A stretch of 34,373 nucleotides of DNA, from the NCBI GenBank assembly GCA_026400325.1, contig JAPLPF010000075.1, positions 1 through 34,373 on the forward strand, read 5' to 3'. The stretch comes from Rhodobacterales bacterium (lineage in GTDB: Bacteria; Pseudomonadota; Alphaproteobacteria; Rhodobacterales; Rhodobacteraceae). A model generated the notes under the pieces. It was not told the origin of the DNA and did not search any database. It saw only the letters and a list, made by a program, of their open reading frames with translations. Position 1 is the first letter of the stretch; every line of letters starts with the position of its first letter. The position numbers and the translations under genes are program-made. Positions 14,500-24,580 of the stretch are shown one piece after another.

Positions 14500-15552
14500 A
14501 TGATGCGTCCGAACGAACCTTTCCGTCACAATAAGTCCCTGTCTGAAATCCTGCACCCCTTGGCGTCAATGCAAGCTGGGGCTGCCGGCGCCTGGATGGC
14601 ACCTCTGGCCGTTGCCGCGCTGATGGTTTTTCACGCCAGCCCGTCGCAGGCAGTTGAAGGCGGCACCAGCACATATCTTCTGGGGTCGCGGGATTCGCTT
14701 GCCGGAATCGTGCCGCCGCCCGGCACTTATGTGACCACTCAGTTCATTCACCTTCAAGGTGACGTGTCTTTTGCGGCCCTTGGTGGAAAGCCGCTGATCG
14801 ATCTTGAGACCTCGACCAACATCTTTGAACTGATCGGCACGCAGGTGTTCGAGGGTGACGTTCTGGGCGGTCGGCCGGCGATATCGTTCACGCTCCCGGC
14901 CGTTTCGGGCGAGGTCAGCTTTACGGGCACTTTGGGTCCGCTGACTGGCGGCTTCACGGACCGCAATTCGGCCTTTGGCGACCTGACTGTCACGCCAATG
15001 CTTGGCTGGTCCGAGGGCAATTCTCACTGGCTTGTCGCTGCGTCTTTCTTCCTGCCGACGGGGCAGTATGAACTCGGGTCGGTCAGTGCGGCAACCGGGG
15101 TGCAGGTTCTGAACTTCGGACGCAACCGGTTTGCGGTAGATCCGGTGGTGGCCTACACCTATCTGGATCTGCAGAAGGGACGCGAATACAGCATCGCCGG
15201 GGGGGTAACATTCTCGTCCAGGAATGACGCCACGGATTATCAGTCGGCGCCGGAAGCCCATATCGAGGCGACCGCGATGCAATATCTGCCAAGCAAGCTT
15301 GGGTTCGGGTTGACCGGCTATGCCTACAAGCAACTGGACGAGGATAGCGGCGCAGGTGCTGACCGGCTTCGCTTTACCAGCGGATCCGACAGCCTTCAGG
15401 CCGAAGTCTATTCCATCGGCCCTGTGGTCAGCTATGCCACCAAGATCGGCGCAACCTCGGTGTCGATGAAGGTCAAGTACGTCCATGAATTTGGCGCGAA
15501 GCGGATGTTCGAGAACAATTCCTTCTGGGCCGGGATGACCTTTTCATTCTGA
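14500..15552 (+). CDS. SphA/MetA-type outer membrane beta-barrel (phenol-degradation MetA-like family)
   Basis: A 350-residue exported protein. A long N-terminus leads to the signal segment MAPLAVAALMVFHASPSQAVEGG, with cleavage expected after SQA near residue 51. The mature start, EGGTSTYLLGSRDSLAGIVPPPGTY, is what I recall for the SphA / Phenol_MetA_deg family. The remainder is alternating beta strands (WLVAASFFLPTGQYELG, FAVDPVVAYTYLD, GFGLTGYAYKQL), and the last residue is phenylalanine (FWAGMTFSF), the usual barrel-assembly signal. These proteins are thought to pass hydrophobic or aromatic compounds across the outer membrane. ATGs at 14500 and 14503 are both possible. The ligand is unknown. 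Confidence 0.82.
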   Translation: MMRPNEPFRHNKSLSEILHPLASMQAGAAGAWMAPLAVAALMVFHASPSQAVEGGTSTYLLGSRDSLAGIVPPPGTYVTTQFIHLQGDVSFAALGGKPLIDLETSTNIFELIGTQVFEGDVLGGRPAISFTLPAVSGEVSFTGTLGPLTGGFTDRNSAFGDLTVTPMLGWSEGNSHWLVAASFFLPTGQYELGSVSAATGVQVLNFGRNRFAVDPVVAYTYLDLQKGREYSIAGGVTFSSRNDATDYQSAPEAHIEATAMQYLPSKLGFGLTGYAYKQLDEDSGAGADRLRFTSGSDSLQAEVYSIGPVVSYATKIGATSVSMKVKYVHEFGAKRMFENNSFWAGMTFSF

Positions 15553-15590
15553 GTATGGCCATTCCTTGCCGAAGGGGGTGATCGAAGTCG

Positions 15591-16607
15591 CTACGCCGTC
15601 TGGGCCACCTGCTGCCGTGCCGGGGTGGACTGGACACTCTCGGGCCGAAATGGCGTGACGTTCCGGTCGTGCTGCCGGACATCGGGCGGCGTCAGCAGGC
15701 GCAACCAGCCCTGTGCCGACGCGTGGCGCTCTGCCGGGTGAACGGCCATCGCCTTGTCGACGCTTTCCAGAAACCCGGGCGGATACCCGGGAAACCGACC
15801 CGCGAGCGGACGCAAGGGGTCAGGCCGCGCCTCGGCGCCAAAGGATTGCCGACTTTGCCCATCGACCGGGGCGCTGCCGCTGATCGCGTGATACAGCGTG
15901 GCCCCCAGCGCGTAGATGTCGGTTTGCGGTCCGCAAGGGCCCTCGGATGCGTAAAGCTCGGGCGGGGAATAGCCGTCCTTCACCATGGTAAAGCCGCCAT
16001 GATGCCCCGCCATCCCGGGCGCAAACGACCGGGCCGAGCCGAAGTCGATCAGCACCGGTTCGCCATCGCTGCGGATGCAGACATTGTCTGGAGAGATGTC
16101 ACAGTGCAAAAGCTGCCTGTCGTGAACATGGGCCACCGCCGACACAAGCTTGCGCGCCATGGCAACGATCCTGCCAGGGGTCAGCAGGACATGCCCCTCA
16201 TCGACGATTTCCAGAAGGTCGTGGCCCTTGATGTACTCAAGCGCCATGTAGGCGGTTCCGTTGTCTTCGAACACCTGATGGACATGCACGATGTTCGGAT
16301 GCGACAGCCTGGCAAGCATCCGTGCTTCGTTGTGAAAGCTGCGCATGACTTTCTGCAGGTGGTCTGGGTTGCTGTCCGGCCGTGGTGACACCCTGGTCTG
16401 GCAGCGATGGCTGAAGGCGGGAACGAAACATTCCTTCAAGACGACATCGCGGCCAAGGCCATCCTGGGCCAGATAGGTCAGGCCGAAGCCACCACCGTTG
16501 AGGAATGCTCCAACCCGGTACTGGCCATGAAACAGCGAAATGCCAGCTGGAAGTTCGACGGAGGCACTTGCAACGCCGTCGCAGTCTAAAGCCTTGTCAA
16601 AAGCCAT
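15591..16607 (-). CDS. Hanks-type serine/threonine protein kinase with an HCD catalytic loop
   Basis: A 338-residue soluble kinase with no membrane segment. The glycine loop LNGGGFGLTYLA is near residues 36-47, the ATP-anchoring lysine in VVLKE near 58, the catalytic loop LLHCDISPDNV near 163-173, the metal-binding LIDFGSAR near 184-191, and the activation region MVKDGYSPPELYA near 205-217. The subfamily (KECF, DISPDN and KDGYSPxE signatures) is known in proteobacteria, often near FHA or phosphatase genes. The canonical HRD arginine is a cysteine (TGT; one transition from CGT), so it is a non-RD kinase. An FHA protein begins 17 kb away at 33707, too far to claim a partner. It converges with the barrel gene. 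Confidence 0.88.
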   Translation of the reverse strand: MAFDKALDCDGVASASVELPAGISLFHGQYRVGAFLNGGGFGLTYLAQDGLGRDVVLKECFVPAFSHRCQTRVSPRPDSNPDHLQKVMRSFHNEARMLARLSHPNIVHVHQVFEDNGTAYMALEYIKGHDLLEIVDEGHVLLTPGRIVAMARKLVSAVAHVHDRQLLHCDISPDNVCIRSDGEPVLIDFGSARSFAPGMAGHHGGFTMVKDGYSPPELYASEGPCGPQTDIYALGATLYHAISGSAPVDGQSRQSFGAEARPDPLRPLAGRFPGYPPGFLESVDKAMAVHPAERHASAQGWLRLLTPPDVRQHDRNVTPFRPESVQSTPARQQVAQTA

Positions 16608-16889
16608 TTTCGTTCTTCCCCCATCAGCAGAACACTGGCCCGGACCGACTCGGCAGAAATCAACCGGGCTGATAGGTTAATTATGTGGCCACAACCATAG
16701 ATTGCAACATTTTTCGGGCAGCGTTGAGGCGTTATCGCACATCTGGCCCTGCAAAAGCCTGATTCGGGGCAAAGTTTCTGTTGACCATTTGCCTAAAACT
16801 GCGCGTTGCAGCTGAAATGGCCAAAGCCCGGCCCCTTTGCGGTGCCGGGCCCCATGGTCCGGGCAGGCCCGGAAGAAGTGAGCTGATGC
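16608..16889. other. 282-base intergenic region holding the kinase promoter and the ftsK 3' end
   Basis: The kinase-proximal part contains a perfect 10-base palindrome TGTGGCCACA at 16684-16693, 76 bases before the kinase start, next to an AT-rich TTAATTA. The ftsK-proximal part carries the terminator at 16823-16850. No gene is supported. Confidence 0.4.
16823..16850 (-). terminator. Intrinsic terminator downstream of ftsK
   Basis: On the minus strand a 7-base stem GCCCGGC / GCCGGGC with an 11-base loop is followed by TTTGG. It lies 39 bases past the ftsK stop. The T-tract is short. Confidence 0.6.
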
Positions 16890-19790
16890 TCAGCGTTCCT
16901 CGACAAGGATCTCGCGTTTGCCGACATGGTTGGCGCGGGTGACGACGCCTTGATCTTCCATCTGCTCCACCAGCCGGGCGGCCTTGTTGTAGCCGATGCC
17001 AAGCTTGCGCTGGATGTAGCTGGTCGAGCATTTGCGATCCTTGGCCACGATGGCGACCGCCTGATCGTAAAGCGAATCGTCACCTTCGCCGTTCAATCCA
17101 AGAACGGCGTCGATCTCGTTGTCGCGTTCGTCATCGACGCTTTCGACCACGCCGGACATGTAGACCGGGGGACCGTAGGATTTGAGGTGGTTGACGATTT
17201 CCTCGACCTCCTCGTCGGAAACAAAGGGGCCATGGATACGGGTGATTTTCGATCCGTTGCCCATGTAAAGCATGTCACCCATGCCAAGAAGCTGTTCGGC
17301 CCCCTGTTCGCCAAGGATCGTGCGGCTGTCGATCTTGGAGGTGACCTGAAAGGAAATCCGGGTCGGGAAGTTTGCCTTGATCGTGCCGGTGATGACGTCA
17401 ACGCTGGGGCGCTGGGTGGCCATGATGAGGTGGATGCCGCTTGCGCGGGCCATCTGGGCAAGACGCTGGATGCAGGCCTCGATCTCTTTCCCGGCGACCA
17501 TCATCAGATCGGCCATCTCGTCCACGATCACCACGATGTAAGGAATCGTGACGGGCTGGAATTCATCGGTCTCGAAGATCGGATCGCCGGTTTCTTCGTC
17601 AAAGCCGGTCTGGATGGTGCGCTTGAACATCTCGTTCTTGGACAGCGCCTCGCGGACACGGCCGTTGTAGCCTTCGATGTTGCGCACGCCCATCTTGGAC
17701 ATCTTGCGATAGCGTTCCTCCATCTCTCCCACGACCCATTTCAGGGCGACCACGGCCTTTTTAGGGTCGGTCACGACGGGGGACAGAAGATGCGGGATGC
17801 CGTCATAGACGGACAGTTCCAGCATCTTGGGGTCGATCATGATCAGGCGGCATTCCTCGGGCGTCAGCTTGTAAAGCAGGCTCAGGATCATGGTGTTGAT
17901 GGCGACAGACTTGCCCGAACCGGTTGTCCCGGCGATCAGAAGGTGGGGCATCTTGGCCAGGTTGGCGACGACAGGTTCGCCACCGATATCCTTGCCAAGG
18001 GCCAGAGGCAGGCGCATCTGGCTGTCGCCAAAGTCACGGGCTGCCACGATCTCGCGCAGGACCACCTTTTCGCGGTAGGCATTCGGCAGTTCGATGCCAA
18101 TGACGGTGCGGCCCGGAACGGTGGACACGCGCGCCGAAAGCGCCGACATCGACCGCGCGATGTCATCGGCAAGGCCGATCACGCGGCTGGCCTTGAGGCC
18201 CGGTGCCGGTTCCAGTTCGTACATGGTCACCACGGGACCGGGGCGGACGGCGGTGATCTCGCCCTTGACGCCATAGTCGTCAAGGACGGATTCCAGCATG
18301 CGGGCGTTTTCTTCCAGCGCCTCGTCGGACAACTGACCACGGGTGATCGCGACCGGGCTGGACAACAGACCAAGCGGCGGAAGCTCATAGGCCGGGGCCG
18401 CATCCTCGAACCGAAGGGCGGGCTGGGTTTCGGCCATCGCCTGACGCGAGGGGGCGGCCTTCCTTGCGCTGTGCTGAACCACGGCGCGACGGTCGGTATG
18501 ATATCCGGCAAGGGGAAGAAGGCCATCGTCATCACGGGTATCGTCGGCCAGGCAGTCAGTGTCGTCCCCTTCCAGATCATCCCAGTCGGCACCGTCAGTG
18601 AACATGTTGACGGGGGCTCCGGTCCGTTCCTCCCCCTCAAGCGGATTGCTGCGGGTGACGGGTGGCTGTGCCGCCAGACGGGCGACCGGGCCGGTGTCGG
18701 CAATCAGTGGCGTCGGCCCGCGCGGACGCATGACCGGCGGCTCCACCCGGGTGGCGGGGGAAGATGCTGCCATTTCGGGCGCACGCTGGCTGCGGTTGCG
18801 AACCACATCGGAAATGCGCGCGCGAATCCTGTCCTCGGCCGGCATCGACATGTCCCAGGCCGGGGTCTCAAGCTCGATCAGTTCCGGTTCCGGCGCAGCA
18901 GAGCGACGAAGCCGGGCAAGAAACCCCTGCTTTTCCCGAACCAGCTCGGGCTGGGTCTCGGGACGAAGGGACGCAGGCATTGCCCTGGACGGGCTGGCGC
19001 GCAACGGTTCGGGGGACATGCTGCCAGTGACGGGGGGAATGGCCCGGCGGTGTGCGCCCTCTCCCACTGGACCGGAAGCGGATGCCGCACGGCTGCGGGC
19101 GCGATCCTGCAACGCCAGCGCCCCGTTGGCCGCCCCGCGCGCGCCTGACCCCAGGGCCCCGGCAAGGGCATTATAGCCAAGAACTGTTCCAAGAAAAAGA
19201 AAGCGCCGGATCGCCCGCAACTCGGCCATGTCGAAACCGGTGACATAAAGCATCATCACCAGAAGCCCGGCAAATGTCAGAAGGGAAAGCAATTTCAGCC
19301 CAAACCCGGCACTGCCCGGCAAGACGCCGATCAGCGACCCCAGAACGGTGTCGCCGAAAAGTCCACCCAACCCGAAGGTCTGGGACCAGCTGTCGCCCGG
19401 GACCAGCGTGGCGCAATGCACCGCCGCGAAGGCCACGGCAATCACGGCAAAGACCACCCGGCCCAAAGCGCGTTCGCCACCACGATGCAAAAGGAAACGG
19501 CCACCCCAAAGGGTGAAGATCACCGGAATGGCCCAGGCCCCGCGCCCGATCAGGATGGTCAGGGTGGAAGCCACGGCCGCCCCAAACCTGCCAAGAAGGT
19601 TCTGTGCCGGCTCTTCGGTTGCAACCATCCAGCCGGGATCCTCGGGCGAGTAGCTGGCAAGCATCAGCGCGAAGGCCACCCCGACAAGGATCAGGGCCAG
19701 CCCCAGAAGCTCGCGCCCGCGGCGCTCGAGCATTGCCTGCGTGCCCTGGTCCAGAAGCGGATCGCGCTGCCGTGCCTGAAAGGAAGCCAT
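16890..19790 (-). CDS. ftsK: DNA translocase FtsK
   Basis: A 966-residue protein. The N-terminal 200 residues contain four to five membrane helices ([71 protein letters not shown]) that anchor it at the division site. A disordered linker of about 250 residues follows. The motor domain has Walker [17 protein letters not shown] near 618-633 and Walker [13 protein letters not shown] near 748-759. The C-terminal gamma winged helix ([26 protein letters not shown], near 915-940) reads KOPS and activates XerCD. FtsK pumps chromosome termini through the septum. The ATG at 19790 has GAGGTG just upstream; the in-frame GTG at 19796 overlaps that site. The gene begins 7 bases after the aminotransferase stop. 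Confidence 0.97.
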   Translation of the reverse strand: MASFQARQRDPLLDQGTQAMLERRGRELLGLALILVGVAFALMLASYSPEDPGWMVATEEPAQNLLGRFGAAVASTLTILIGRGAWAIPVIFTLWGGRFLLHRGGERALGRVVFAVIAVAFAAVHCATLVPGDSWSQTFGLGGLFGDTVLGSLIGVLPGSAGFGLKLLSLLTFAGLLVMMLYVTGFDMAELRAIRRFLFLGTVLGYNALAGALGSGARGAANGALALQDRARSRAASASGPVGEGAHRRAIPPVTGSMSPEPLRASPSRAMPASLRPETQPELVREKQGFLARLRRSAAPEPELIELETPAWDMSMPAEDRIRARISDVVRNRSQRAPEMAASSPATRVEPPVMRPRGPTPLIADTGPVARLAAQPPVTRSNPLEGEERTGAPVNMFTDGADWDDLEGDDTDCLADDTRDDDGLLPLAGYHTDRRAVVQHSARKAAPSRQAMAETQPALRFEDAAPAYELPPLGLLSSPVAITRGQLSDEALEENARMLESVLDDYGVKGEITAVRPGPVVTMYELEPAPGLKASRVIGLADDIARSMSALSARVSTVPGRTVIGIELPNAYREKVVLREIVAARDFGDSQMRLPLALGKDIGGEPVVANLAKMPHLLIAGTTGSGKSVAINTMILSLLYKLTPEECRLIMIDPKMLELSVYDGIPHLLSPVVTDPKKAVVALKWVVGEMEERYRKMSKMGVRNIEGYNGRVREALSKNEMFKRTIQTGFDEETGDPIFETDEFQPVTIPYIVVIVDEMADLMMVAGKEIEACIQRLAQMARASGIHLIMATQRPSVDVITGTIKANFPTRISFQVTSKIDSRTILGEQGAEQLLGMGDMLYMGNGSKITRIHGPFVSDEEVEEIVNHLKSYGPPVYMSGVVESVDDERDNEIDAVLGLNGEGDDSLYDQAVAIVAKDRKCSTSYIQRKLGIGYNKAARLVEQMEDQGVVTRANHVGKREILVEER

Positions 19791-19797
19791 GGTCACC

Positions 19798-20976
19798 TCA
19801 CCCGTAAAGACAATCGCGAAGCTGGGTCAGCCCGCGCTGCGTTTCTGCTGCCGGGGCCACAAGAGCGACCCGGATATACCCTTTGCCGGGATTATCGCCC
19901 CCGACCTCACGCGACAGGTAGCTGCCGGGCAGGACCCGCACCCCCGTCTTTGTCCAAAGCTTTAAGGTGGCAGCCTCGCCATCGTCGACGGGCATCCAGA
20001 GAAAGAACCCGCCGCCGGGGGGCTGGTAGCCCTGCACGCCGGCAAAGATGCGGTCGGCGGCGGCGAATTTGGCCTGATACATCGCGCGGCTGGCGGTGAC
20101 GTGGCCCTCATCTTCCCAGCAGGCCTTGGCCACCATTTGCAGGGGCAAGGGCAAGGGCGCGCCCGCAAAGGCGCGAAGCTGGCGCAGGCGAAGCATGGAC
20201 TGCGGTCCGGCAGCAACGAAGCCCGAGCGGAGGCCGGGCAGGTTCGACCGTTTCGACAGGGAATGGAACACAACGGCGCGTTCCGGGTCGGCCCCTTCTC
20301 TGCCGGCGACCTGTAACAGGCCGGGCGGCGGAGCGTCGCGCCAGATTTCGGAATAGCATTCATCGGCCAGCACCTTGAAGTCGTGCTTTTCAGCCAGCGC
20401 CAAAAGGTCGGCAAGGTAGTCTTTCGACGCCACCGCCCCCTGCGGGTTGGCGGGTGAGCAGATGTAGGCCAGCGCCACCCTGTCCAACACGTCCTTGGGC
20501 AGGCTGCCGTAGTCGGGCAGGTGGCCAGTGGCCGCCGTCGCTGGAACATAGACCGGTTCCGCGCCGACAGCCAAGGCGGCGACGGCATAGACCTGATAGA
20601 ACGGGTTCGGCATCAGGATGACGGGCTTCTTGCCGTGCTTGGTTTCCGGGCACAGAGCGATGGCCGCGTTGAACAGACCCTCACGCGTGCCGTTCAGCGC
20701 CATCAGGCAATCTTCGGGGATCGCCACCGCATAGCGCCGGGCGATCCAGGCAGAGATCGCCGCCAGCAGTTCCGGCGTGCCGTCGTTCGGGGGGTAGACG
20801 CCGAAGCCGTCAAGGTTCGCGGCCAGGATCGGGCCGACGAAATCGGGCATCGGATGCCGCGGCTCGCCAATGGTCATGGCAATGGGTTCGCCGCCTGGGG
20901 CGTGCGCATCGAGAAGCTTCCGCAGACGCGGAAACGCATAATCCGGCAGGTTCGAAAACCGCTCAGGAAACGCCAT
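19798..20976 (-). CDS. PLP-dependent aminotransferase, DapC-like (succinyldiaminopimelate transaminase type)
   Basis: A 392-residue class I/II aminotransferase. [23 protein letters not shown] opens the protein. [22 protein letters not shown] and [17 protein letters not shown] (cofactor-binding NPxG region) lie in the middle, DECYSEIW holds the pyridoxal-nitrogen aspartate, and [17 protein letters not shown] carries the Schiff-base lysine. The SKRSNxPGLRSGF form is typical of DapC, which makes N-succinyl-LL-2,6-diaminoaminopimelate for lysine and peptidoglycan. Other aminotransferase activities are possible. The ATG at 20976 follows GAGGCAG. The stop lies 7 bases before ftsK, so the two are very probably one operon. 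Confidence 0.85.
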   Translation of the reverse strand: MAFPERFSNLPDYAFPRLRKLLDAHAPGGEPIAMTIGEPRHPMPDFVGPILAANLDGFGVYPPNDGTPELLAAISAWIARRYAVAIPEDCLMALNGTREGLFNAAIALCPETKHGKKPVILMPNPFYQVYAVAALAVGAEPVYVPATAATGHLPDYGSLPKDVLDRVALAYICSPANPQGAVASKDYLADLLALAEKHDFKVLADECYSEIWRDAPPPGLLQVAGREGADPERAVVFHSLSKRSNLPGLRSGFVAAGPQSMLRLRQLRAFAGAPLPLPLQMVAKACWEDEGHVTASRAMYQAKFAAADRIFAGVQGYQPPGGGFFLWMPVDDGEAATLKLWTKTGVRVLPGSYLSREVGGDNPGKGYIRVALVAPAAETQRGLTQLRDCLYG

Positions 20977-21132
20977 TACTGCCTCAGGTCCGGGGTCTGA
21001 TCGCCCCTTTTGAAAAACGATAGCGATCCGCAAGCGCAAGGTCCAGAAAAACCCTTCGCCCTTAGCGGTTTGACAGGTCAGGCTGTGACTTTTTCGCAGA
21101 GCCGCGCCTTCAGGGCGGTCTTGCCCGGTATT

Positions 21133-22464
21133 CTAGCGCAGCGCCCGTTCCGCAGCCGCGCCCAGCCGAAGCAGCCGCCCCTCTTCGCCCGGCCCCGCCA
21201 TGAAGCTGATCCCGCAGGAGGGTTGCGACGTTGGCAGCGTCAGCGCGCACAGGCCCAGCATGTTGCCGATGCGGGTATTGCGCATGGCCAGCAGATTTTC
21301 CGAGACGTAGTACGCGCTGTCGGACATCAGTTTGCCAGCGTCTGGCGGCAGGATCGGTGAGGTGGGCAGAAGCACCGCGTCAAAGGCGGCGGTCCTTTCG
21401 GCCCAGATTGCGCGCAACTGGTGCAGCCGACGCCAGCCTGCAACATAATCCACCGCCGTGTATCCAGCGCCAGAGCGGAAGCGTTCCAGGATGGGGGGAA
21501 ACATCTTTTCCGGCGCAGCTTCAATGGTTTCACGCCATGTCCCGTAGGCTTCTGCGGTGCATAGCATCGTAGAGAGGGCCATTGCTTCGGCCACTTCGGG
21601 CGCGGTCACGCGATCAATCCTGGCCCCGGCACGGCCAAGGCGCTGGATCGCATCCTCGAAACCCTTCGCTGGCCTGTCGCGGACGTTGTCCATGGCAACG
21701 TTTTCAAGAATGGCCAGGCGAAGGCCTGTCAGGGCGGACCCGGTCAGGTCAGCGGGTTTGGCGCCGTGAAGGGCCGCGAGGAGGAGGTTGCAATCTTCAA
21801 CCGAATGGGCAAGCGGGCCGATTGTATCAAGGGATTCAAACAGCGGCACTGTGCCGGTCATGGGCAGGCTGCCGGCCGTTGTCTTGAGGCCGACAAGGTC
21901 GTTCCACGCCGCCGGGACACGGACCGAGCCGCCAGAATCAGACCCGATCGCCGCCGGAGCAAGACCGAAGGCGACCGAAGCCGCCGCGCCAGAGGACGAC
22001 CCCCCCGGCACGGCGCGGTCATCGTTCAGGCAGGGCGGTGTCGCGGTCACCGGGTTCAGGCCAAGGCCGGAGAATGCCAGTTCCGACATGTGGGTCTTGC
22101 CCAGGCAAACCAGCCCTTGCAGGGTTGCCGCCTCAAGCACCGCCGCGTCCCGCGTGGGTGTGCGGTTCTTGAGCAGGGCAGATCCCGCCTCGGTCGCGAC
22201 GCCGGCGGTGTCGAAAAGGTCCTTCCAGCTGATCGGCACGCCATCCAGCAGGCAGCGACGAAGCCCCGACTTGGCGCGGGCGGCGGCGGCCATTGCCTCA
22301 CCCCGGGCGCGGGCCGGGGTGGTGCGGGCATAGATTCGGGGCGCAAGGGGATGGGTGTCGATGGCATCAAGGAACGCCTCGACCAGCTCGACCGGATGGA
22401 TGCGGCCCTTGTCGATTTCGCGCCCAAGTTCGGCCGCCGTCATGTTCGCCCAGGTTCCGCTCAT
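21133..22464 (-). CDS. Amidase-signature family enzyme
   Basis: A 443-residue amidase with the whole Ser-cisSer-Lys triad region: SWKDLFDTAG with the lysine near residue 80, GGSSSGAAASVAFGLAP with the cis-serine near 153-156, and GSDSGGSVRVPAAWNDLVGLKTT with the nucleophilic serine near 176. The N-terminus MSGTWANMTAAELGREIDKGRIHPVELVE is typical. Related proteins include GatA, but no gatB or gatC is nearby and the C-terminal half differs, so a hydrolase acting on a small amide is more likely. The ATG at 22464 follows a G-rich CAGGA site; longer in-frame starts add unrelated sequence. It is divergent from the UbiH-like gene. Confidence 0.9.
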   Translation of the reverse strand: MSGTWANMTAAELGREIDKGRIHPVELVEAFLDAIDTHPLAPRIYARTTPARARGEAMAAAARAKSGLRRCLLDGVPISWKDLFDTAGVATEAGSALLKNRTPTRDAAVLEAATLQGLVCLGKTHMSELAFSGLGLNPVTATPPCLNDDRAVPGGSSSGAAASVAFGLAPAAIGSDSGGSVRVPAAWNDLVGLKTTAGSLPMTGTVPLFESLDTIGPLAHSVEDCNLLLAALHGAKPADLTGSALTGLRLAILENVAMDNVRDRPAKGFEDAIQRLGRAGARIDRVTAPEVAEAMALSTMLCTAEAYGTWRETIEAAPEKMFPPILERFRSGAGYTAVDYVAGWRRLHQLRAIWAERTAAFDAVLLPTSPILPPDAGKLMSDSAYYVSENLLAMRNTRIGNMLGLCALTLPTSQPSCGISFMAGPGEEGRLLRLGAAAERALR

Positions 22465-22543
22465 TCCTGCCCCCCCGTTTTCCGGCAACGGTAGCGGCTT
22501 GGAGACGCATGGACAATCCATCCGCCGCAGCTAAGAAAGGGGA

Positions 22544-23773
22544 ATGACCTGGGACACCGACATCCTGATCGCCGGAGGGGGGCTGAACGGCCCGGCCTTG
22601 GCCCTGGCGCTTGCGCAAGGCGGGTTTCGCGTGACGGTCGTTGACGGACGTCCCGCACCCGCACGCGCCAAAGCCGGGTTCGACGGTCGCGCCTATGCGC
22701 TTGCCATTGCTTCAACCCGACTGCTGAAGGCAATCGGCGTCTGGTCAGCCGTGGCCGACAAGGCCCAGCCGATCCTTCAGATCAAGGCCAGTGATGGCCG
22801 CGCAGGCGAAGGGGCCGCCCCCTTCTTCCTGCATTTCGACCATGCCGAAATCGAGGAAGGCCCGATGGGCCAGATGCTTGAAGACCGCTTCCTTTACGCG
22901 GCCTGTCTTGACGCGATGCGGGGTGCACCCGGCATAACCCTGCTTTCGGGCGAGACTGTCGTTGGACAGGACGCAGGACCTGCGGGCATCTCGGTGTCGC
23001 TTGCCAGTGGTCGTGTGCTGACGGCGGGACTTCTGGTCGGCTGCGATGGGCGGGGGTCCGGCGTTGCTGCGCGGGCCGGGATCAGGCGGGTAGGCTGGGG
23101 ATACGGCCAGACGGCACTGGTGACGGCCGTCCACCACGAGCAGGACCATGGCGGCGTGGCGCAGCAGTATTTCATGCCGTCGGGTCCGCTGGCGATCCTG
23201 CCCTTGAAGGGCGGCCATCACTCCAGCATCGTCTGGACCGAAAGCGTCGAGATGGCCTCGGCTATTCAGGCGCTGCCCGATGACCGGTATCTGCAGGCGC
23301 TGCAACCGCGCTTTGGCGATTTTCTGGGCGAGATCAGCCTGGCGGGGGCGCGGTTCACCTATCCGCTGAGCCTTTCCCTGGCCGAGCGTTTTGTCGCCCC
23401 GCGCGTGGCGCTGGTTGGGGATGCCGCGCATGGCGTCCATCCGATTGCCGGCCAGGGGCTGAACCTTGGCCTGCGCGACGTGGCGGCGCTGGCCGAGGTA
23501 TTGATCCTGGCCCGTCGCCGGGGCGAAGAGCCTGGCAACCCGGTCGCCCTGGAAGAATACCAGCGCTGGCGGCGCTTTGATGCGACCGCACTCGCCCTGG
23601 GGATGGACACGGTGAACCGGGTGTTTTCGTCGGACAACCCGATCCTTCGGCTGGGGCGGGACCTTGGGATGGGGATCGTTTCGGCGATACCCGGGCTGCG
23701 CCGCGGTTTCATCCGGCAGGCGGCGGGGCTGACCGGGGAGCTGCCAAAGCTTCTGCAAGGCCGGCAGGTCTAA
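22544..23773 (+). CDS. UbiH/UbiF/COQ6-family FAD-dependent hydroxylase
   Basis: A 409-residue flavoprotein monooxygenase. The dinucleotide-binding motif DILIAGGGLNGPALALALAQ is near residues 5-24, a DG motif (LLVGCDGRGSGVAARAGI) near 164-181, and the second FAD motif GDAAHGVHPIAGQGLNLGLRD near 292-312. The last is diagnostic of the ubiquinone-hydroxylase branch, which adds hydroxyls to the benzoquinone ring precursor using NAD(P)H and oxygen. Which ring position is modified cannot be decided, since alphaproteobacterial members (UbiL, UbiH, UbiF, UbiM) vary in specificity. Start ATG at 22544. Confidence 0.9.
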   Translation: MTWDTDILIAGGGLNGPALALALAQGGFRVTVVDGRPAPARAKAGFDGRAYALAIASTRLLKAIGVWSAVADKAQPILQIKASDGRAGEGAAPFFLHFDHAEIEEGPMGQMLEDRFLYAACLDAMRGAPGITLLSGETVVGQDAGPAGISVSLASGRVLTAGLLVGCDGRGSGVAARAGIRRVGWGYGQTALVTAVHHEQDHGGVAQQYFMPSGPLAILPLKGGHHSSIVWTESVEMASAIQALPDDRYLQALQPRFGDFLGEISLAGARFTYPLSLSLAERFVAPRVALVGDAAHGVHPIAGQGLNLGLRDVAALAEVLILARRRGEEPGNPVALEEYQRWRRFDATALALGMDTVNRVFSSDNPILRLGRDLGMGIVSAIPGLRRGFIRQAAGLTGELPKLLQGRQV

Positions 23774-23826
23774 ACACCGATGCGGCCCGGTTCCGCTCTG
23801 TAACGCATCCCGCAATGAGGCTGGCG

Positions 23827-24468
23827 TCAGTCAGCCACGAAGCCCGCGGCCTTGTGACTGCCATCGCAGTAGGGTTTGTTCTTCGACTGGCCGCAGCGGC
23901 ACAGCCAGACCTTTGTGACCTTGTCGGTGGTCCGTCCGGTGCCCGAGACGATTTCAAGGTTGCCCGTCACCATCAGCGACCCGTTCGGCTGCGGCTGAAT
24001 GTTCACCGGGCCATTCCTGACCTCCAGCGCCGGGACCTCTTTCGCAGCAGGCTCGCCGGTGGCGGCGAAACCGGCGGCAGTGTGGGCGCCGTCGCAAAAG
24101 GGCTTGTTCTTCGACTGGCCGCAGCGGCAAAGCGTGGCGCGGGGGGTGGCTTGCGCCTCGCCCCGGATCAGAAGCTCGGCCTCGATGGCGAGGGGGCCGT
24201 TCTCGCGGACCCTGACGGTGTTCACGACCGGGGGCGTGTCGGACGTGGCGCTGCCGTTGTTCCGCGCAACGCGGATCGCCCCGGACGGACAGGCGAGCGC
24301 CGTGTGCATCACGACCTCGGCACTGGCCGCGTCAGGGTGAATCCATTCACCCTGCACATTCGGGACATAGACCTCGGGATGGCCCAGAACGCAGGTGCGC
24401 GAATGGATACAGCGGCTGGCGTCGAAGCGGATGGTGACGTCGCGGCCTTTGACAACTTCCTCGGTCAT
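23827..24468 (-). CDS. Iron-sulfur protein with a Fer4_19 domain and two CDGSH motifs
   Basis: A 213-residue protein. Residues 1-75 form a divergent single-cluster ferredoxin-like domain (Fer4_19): RFDASRCIHSRTCVLGHPEV and ALACPSGAIRVARN. Two CDGSH zinc-finger-like motifs follow, LCRCGQSKNKPFCDGAHTAAGF near 111-132 and LCRCGQSKNKPYCDGSHKAAGF near 187-208, each with the C-x-C ... C-x3-H ligands of a [2Fe-2S] cluster. Such proteins are thought to handle electrons or clusters; no substrate is established. The ATG at 24468 gives the usual MTEEVVKGRDVTIRFD start; longer in-frame starts approach the Trm112 gene and add unrelated residues. It lies last in a run of minus-strand genes. Confidence 0.9.
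   Translation of the reverse strand: MTEEVVKGRDVTIRFDASRCIHSRTCVLGHPEVYVPNVQGEWIHPDAASAEVVMHTALACPSGAIRVARNNGSATSDTPPVVNTVRVRENGPLAIEAELLIRGEAQATPRATLCRCGQSKNKPFCDGAHTAAGFAATGEPAAKEVPALEVRNGPVNIQPQPNGSLMVTGNLEIVSGTGRTTDKVTKVWLCRCGQSKNKPYCDGSHKAAGFVAD
23872..24132 (-). repeat. Nearly identical DNA copies encoding the two CDGSH cluster motifs
   Basis: Bases 23872-23904 and 24100-24132 match at 31 of 33 positions, 228 bases apart and in the same frame. The flanking DNA and the sequence between them are not alike. Confidence 0.85.
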
Positions 24469-24580
24469 GGGTTGGCTCCGGGCTTCTGAACTGGGCCTGG
24501 CCAGAAGATGCCGGAAAACGGATTCGGGCAAGAGAAACGACGAAAGATCAAGGCGAAGCTGGGCTGCCATCCGACACGTG

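Noticed and set aside
16926-19148. A 740-codon plus-strand open frame opposite ftsK
   Set aside because: It is the antisense shadow of a clearly recognised gene in high-GC DNA, has no recognisable domain and is low-complexity in His/Gly/Asp.
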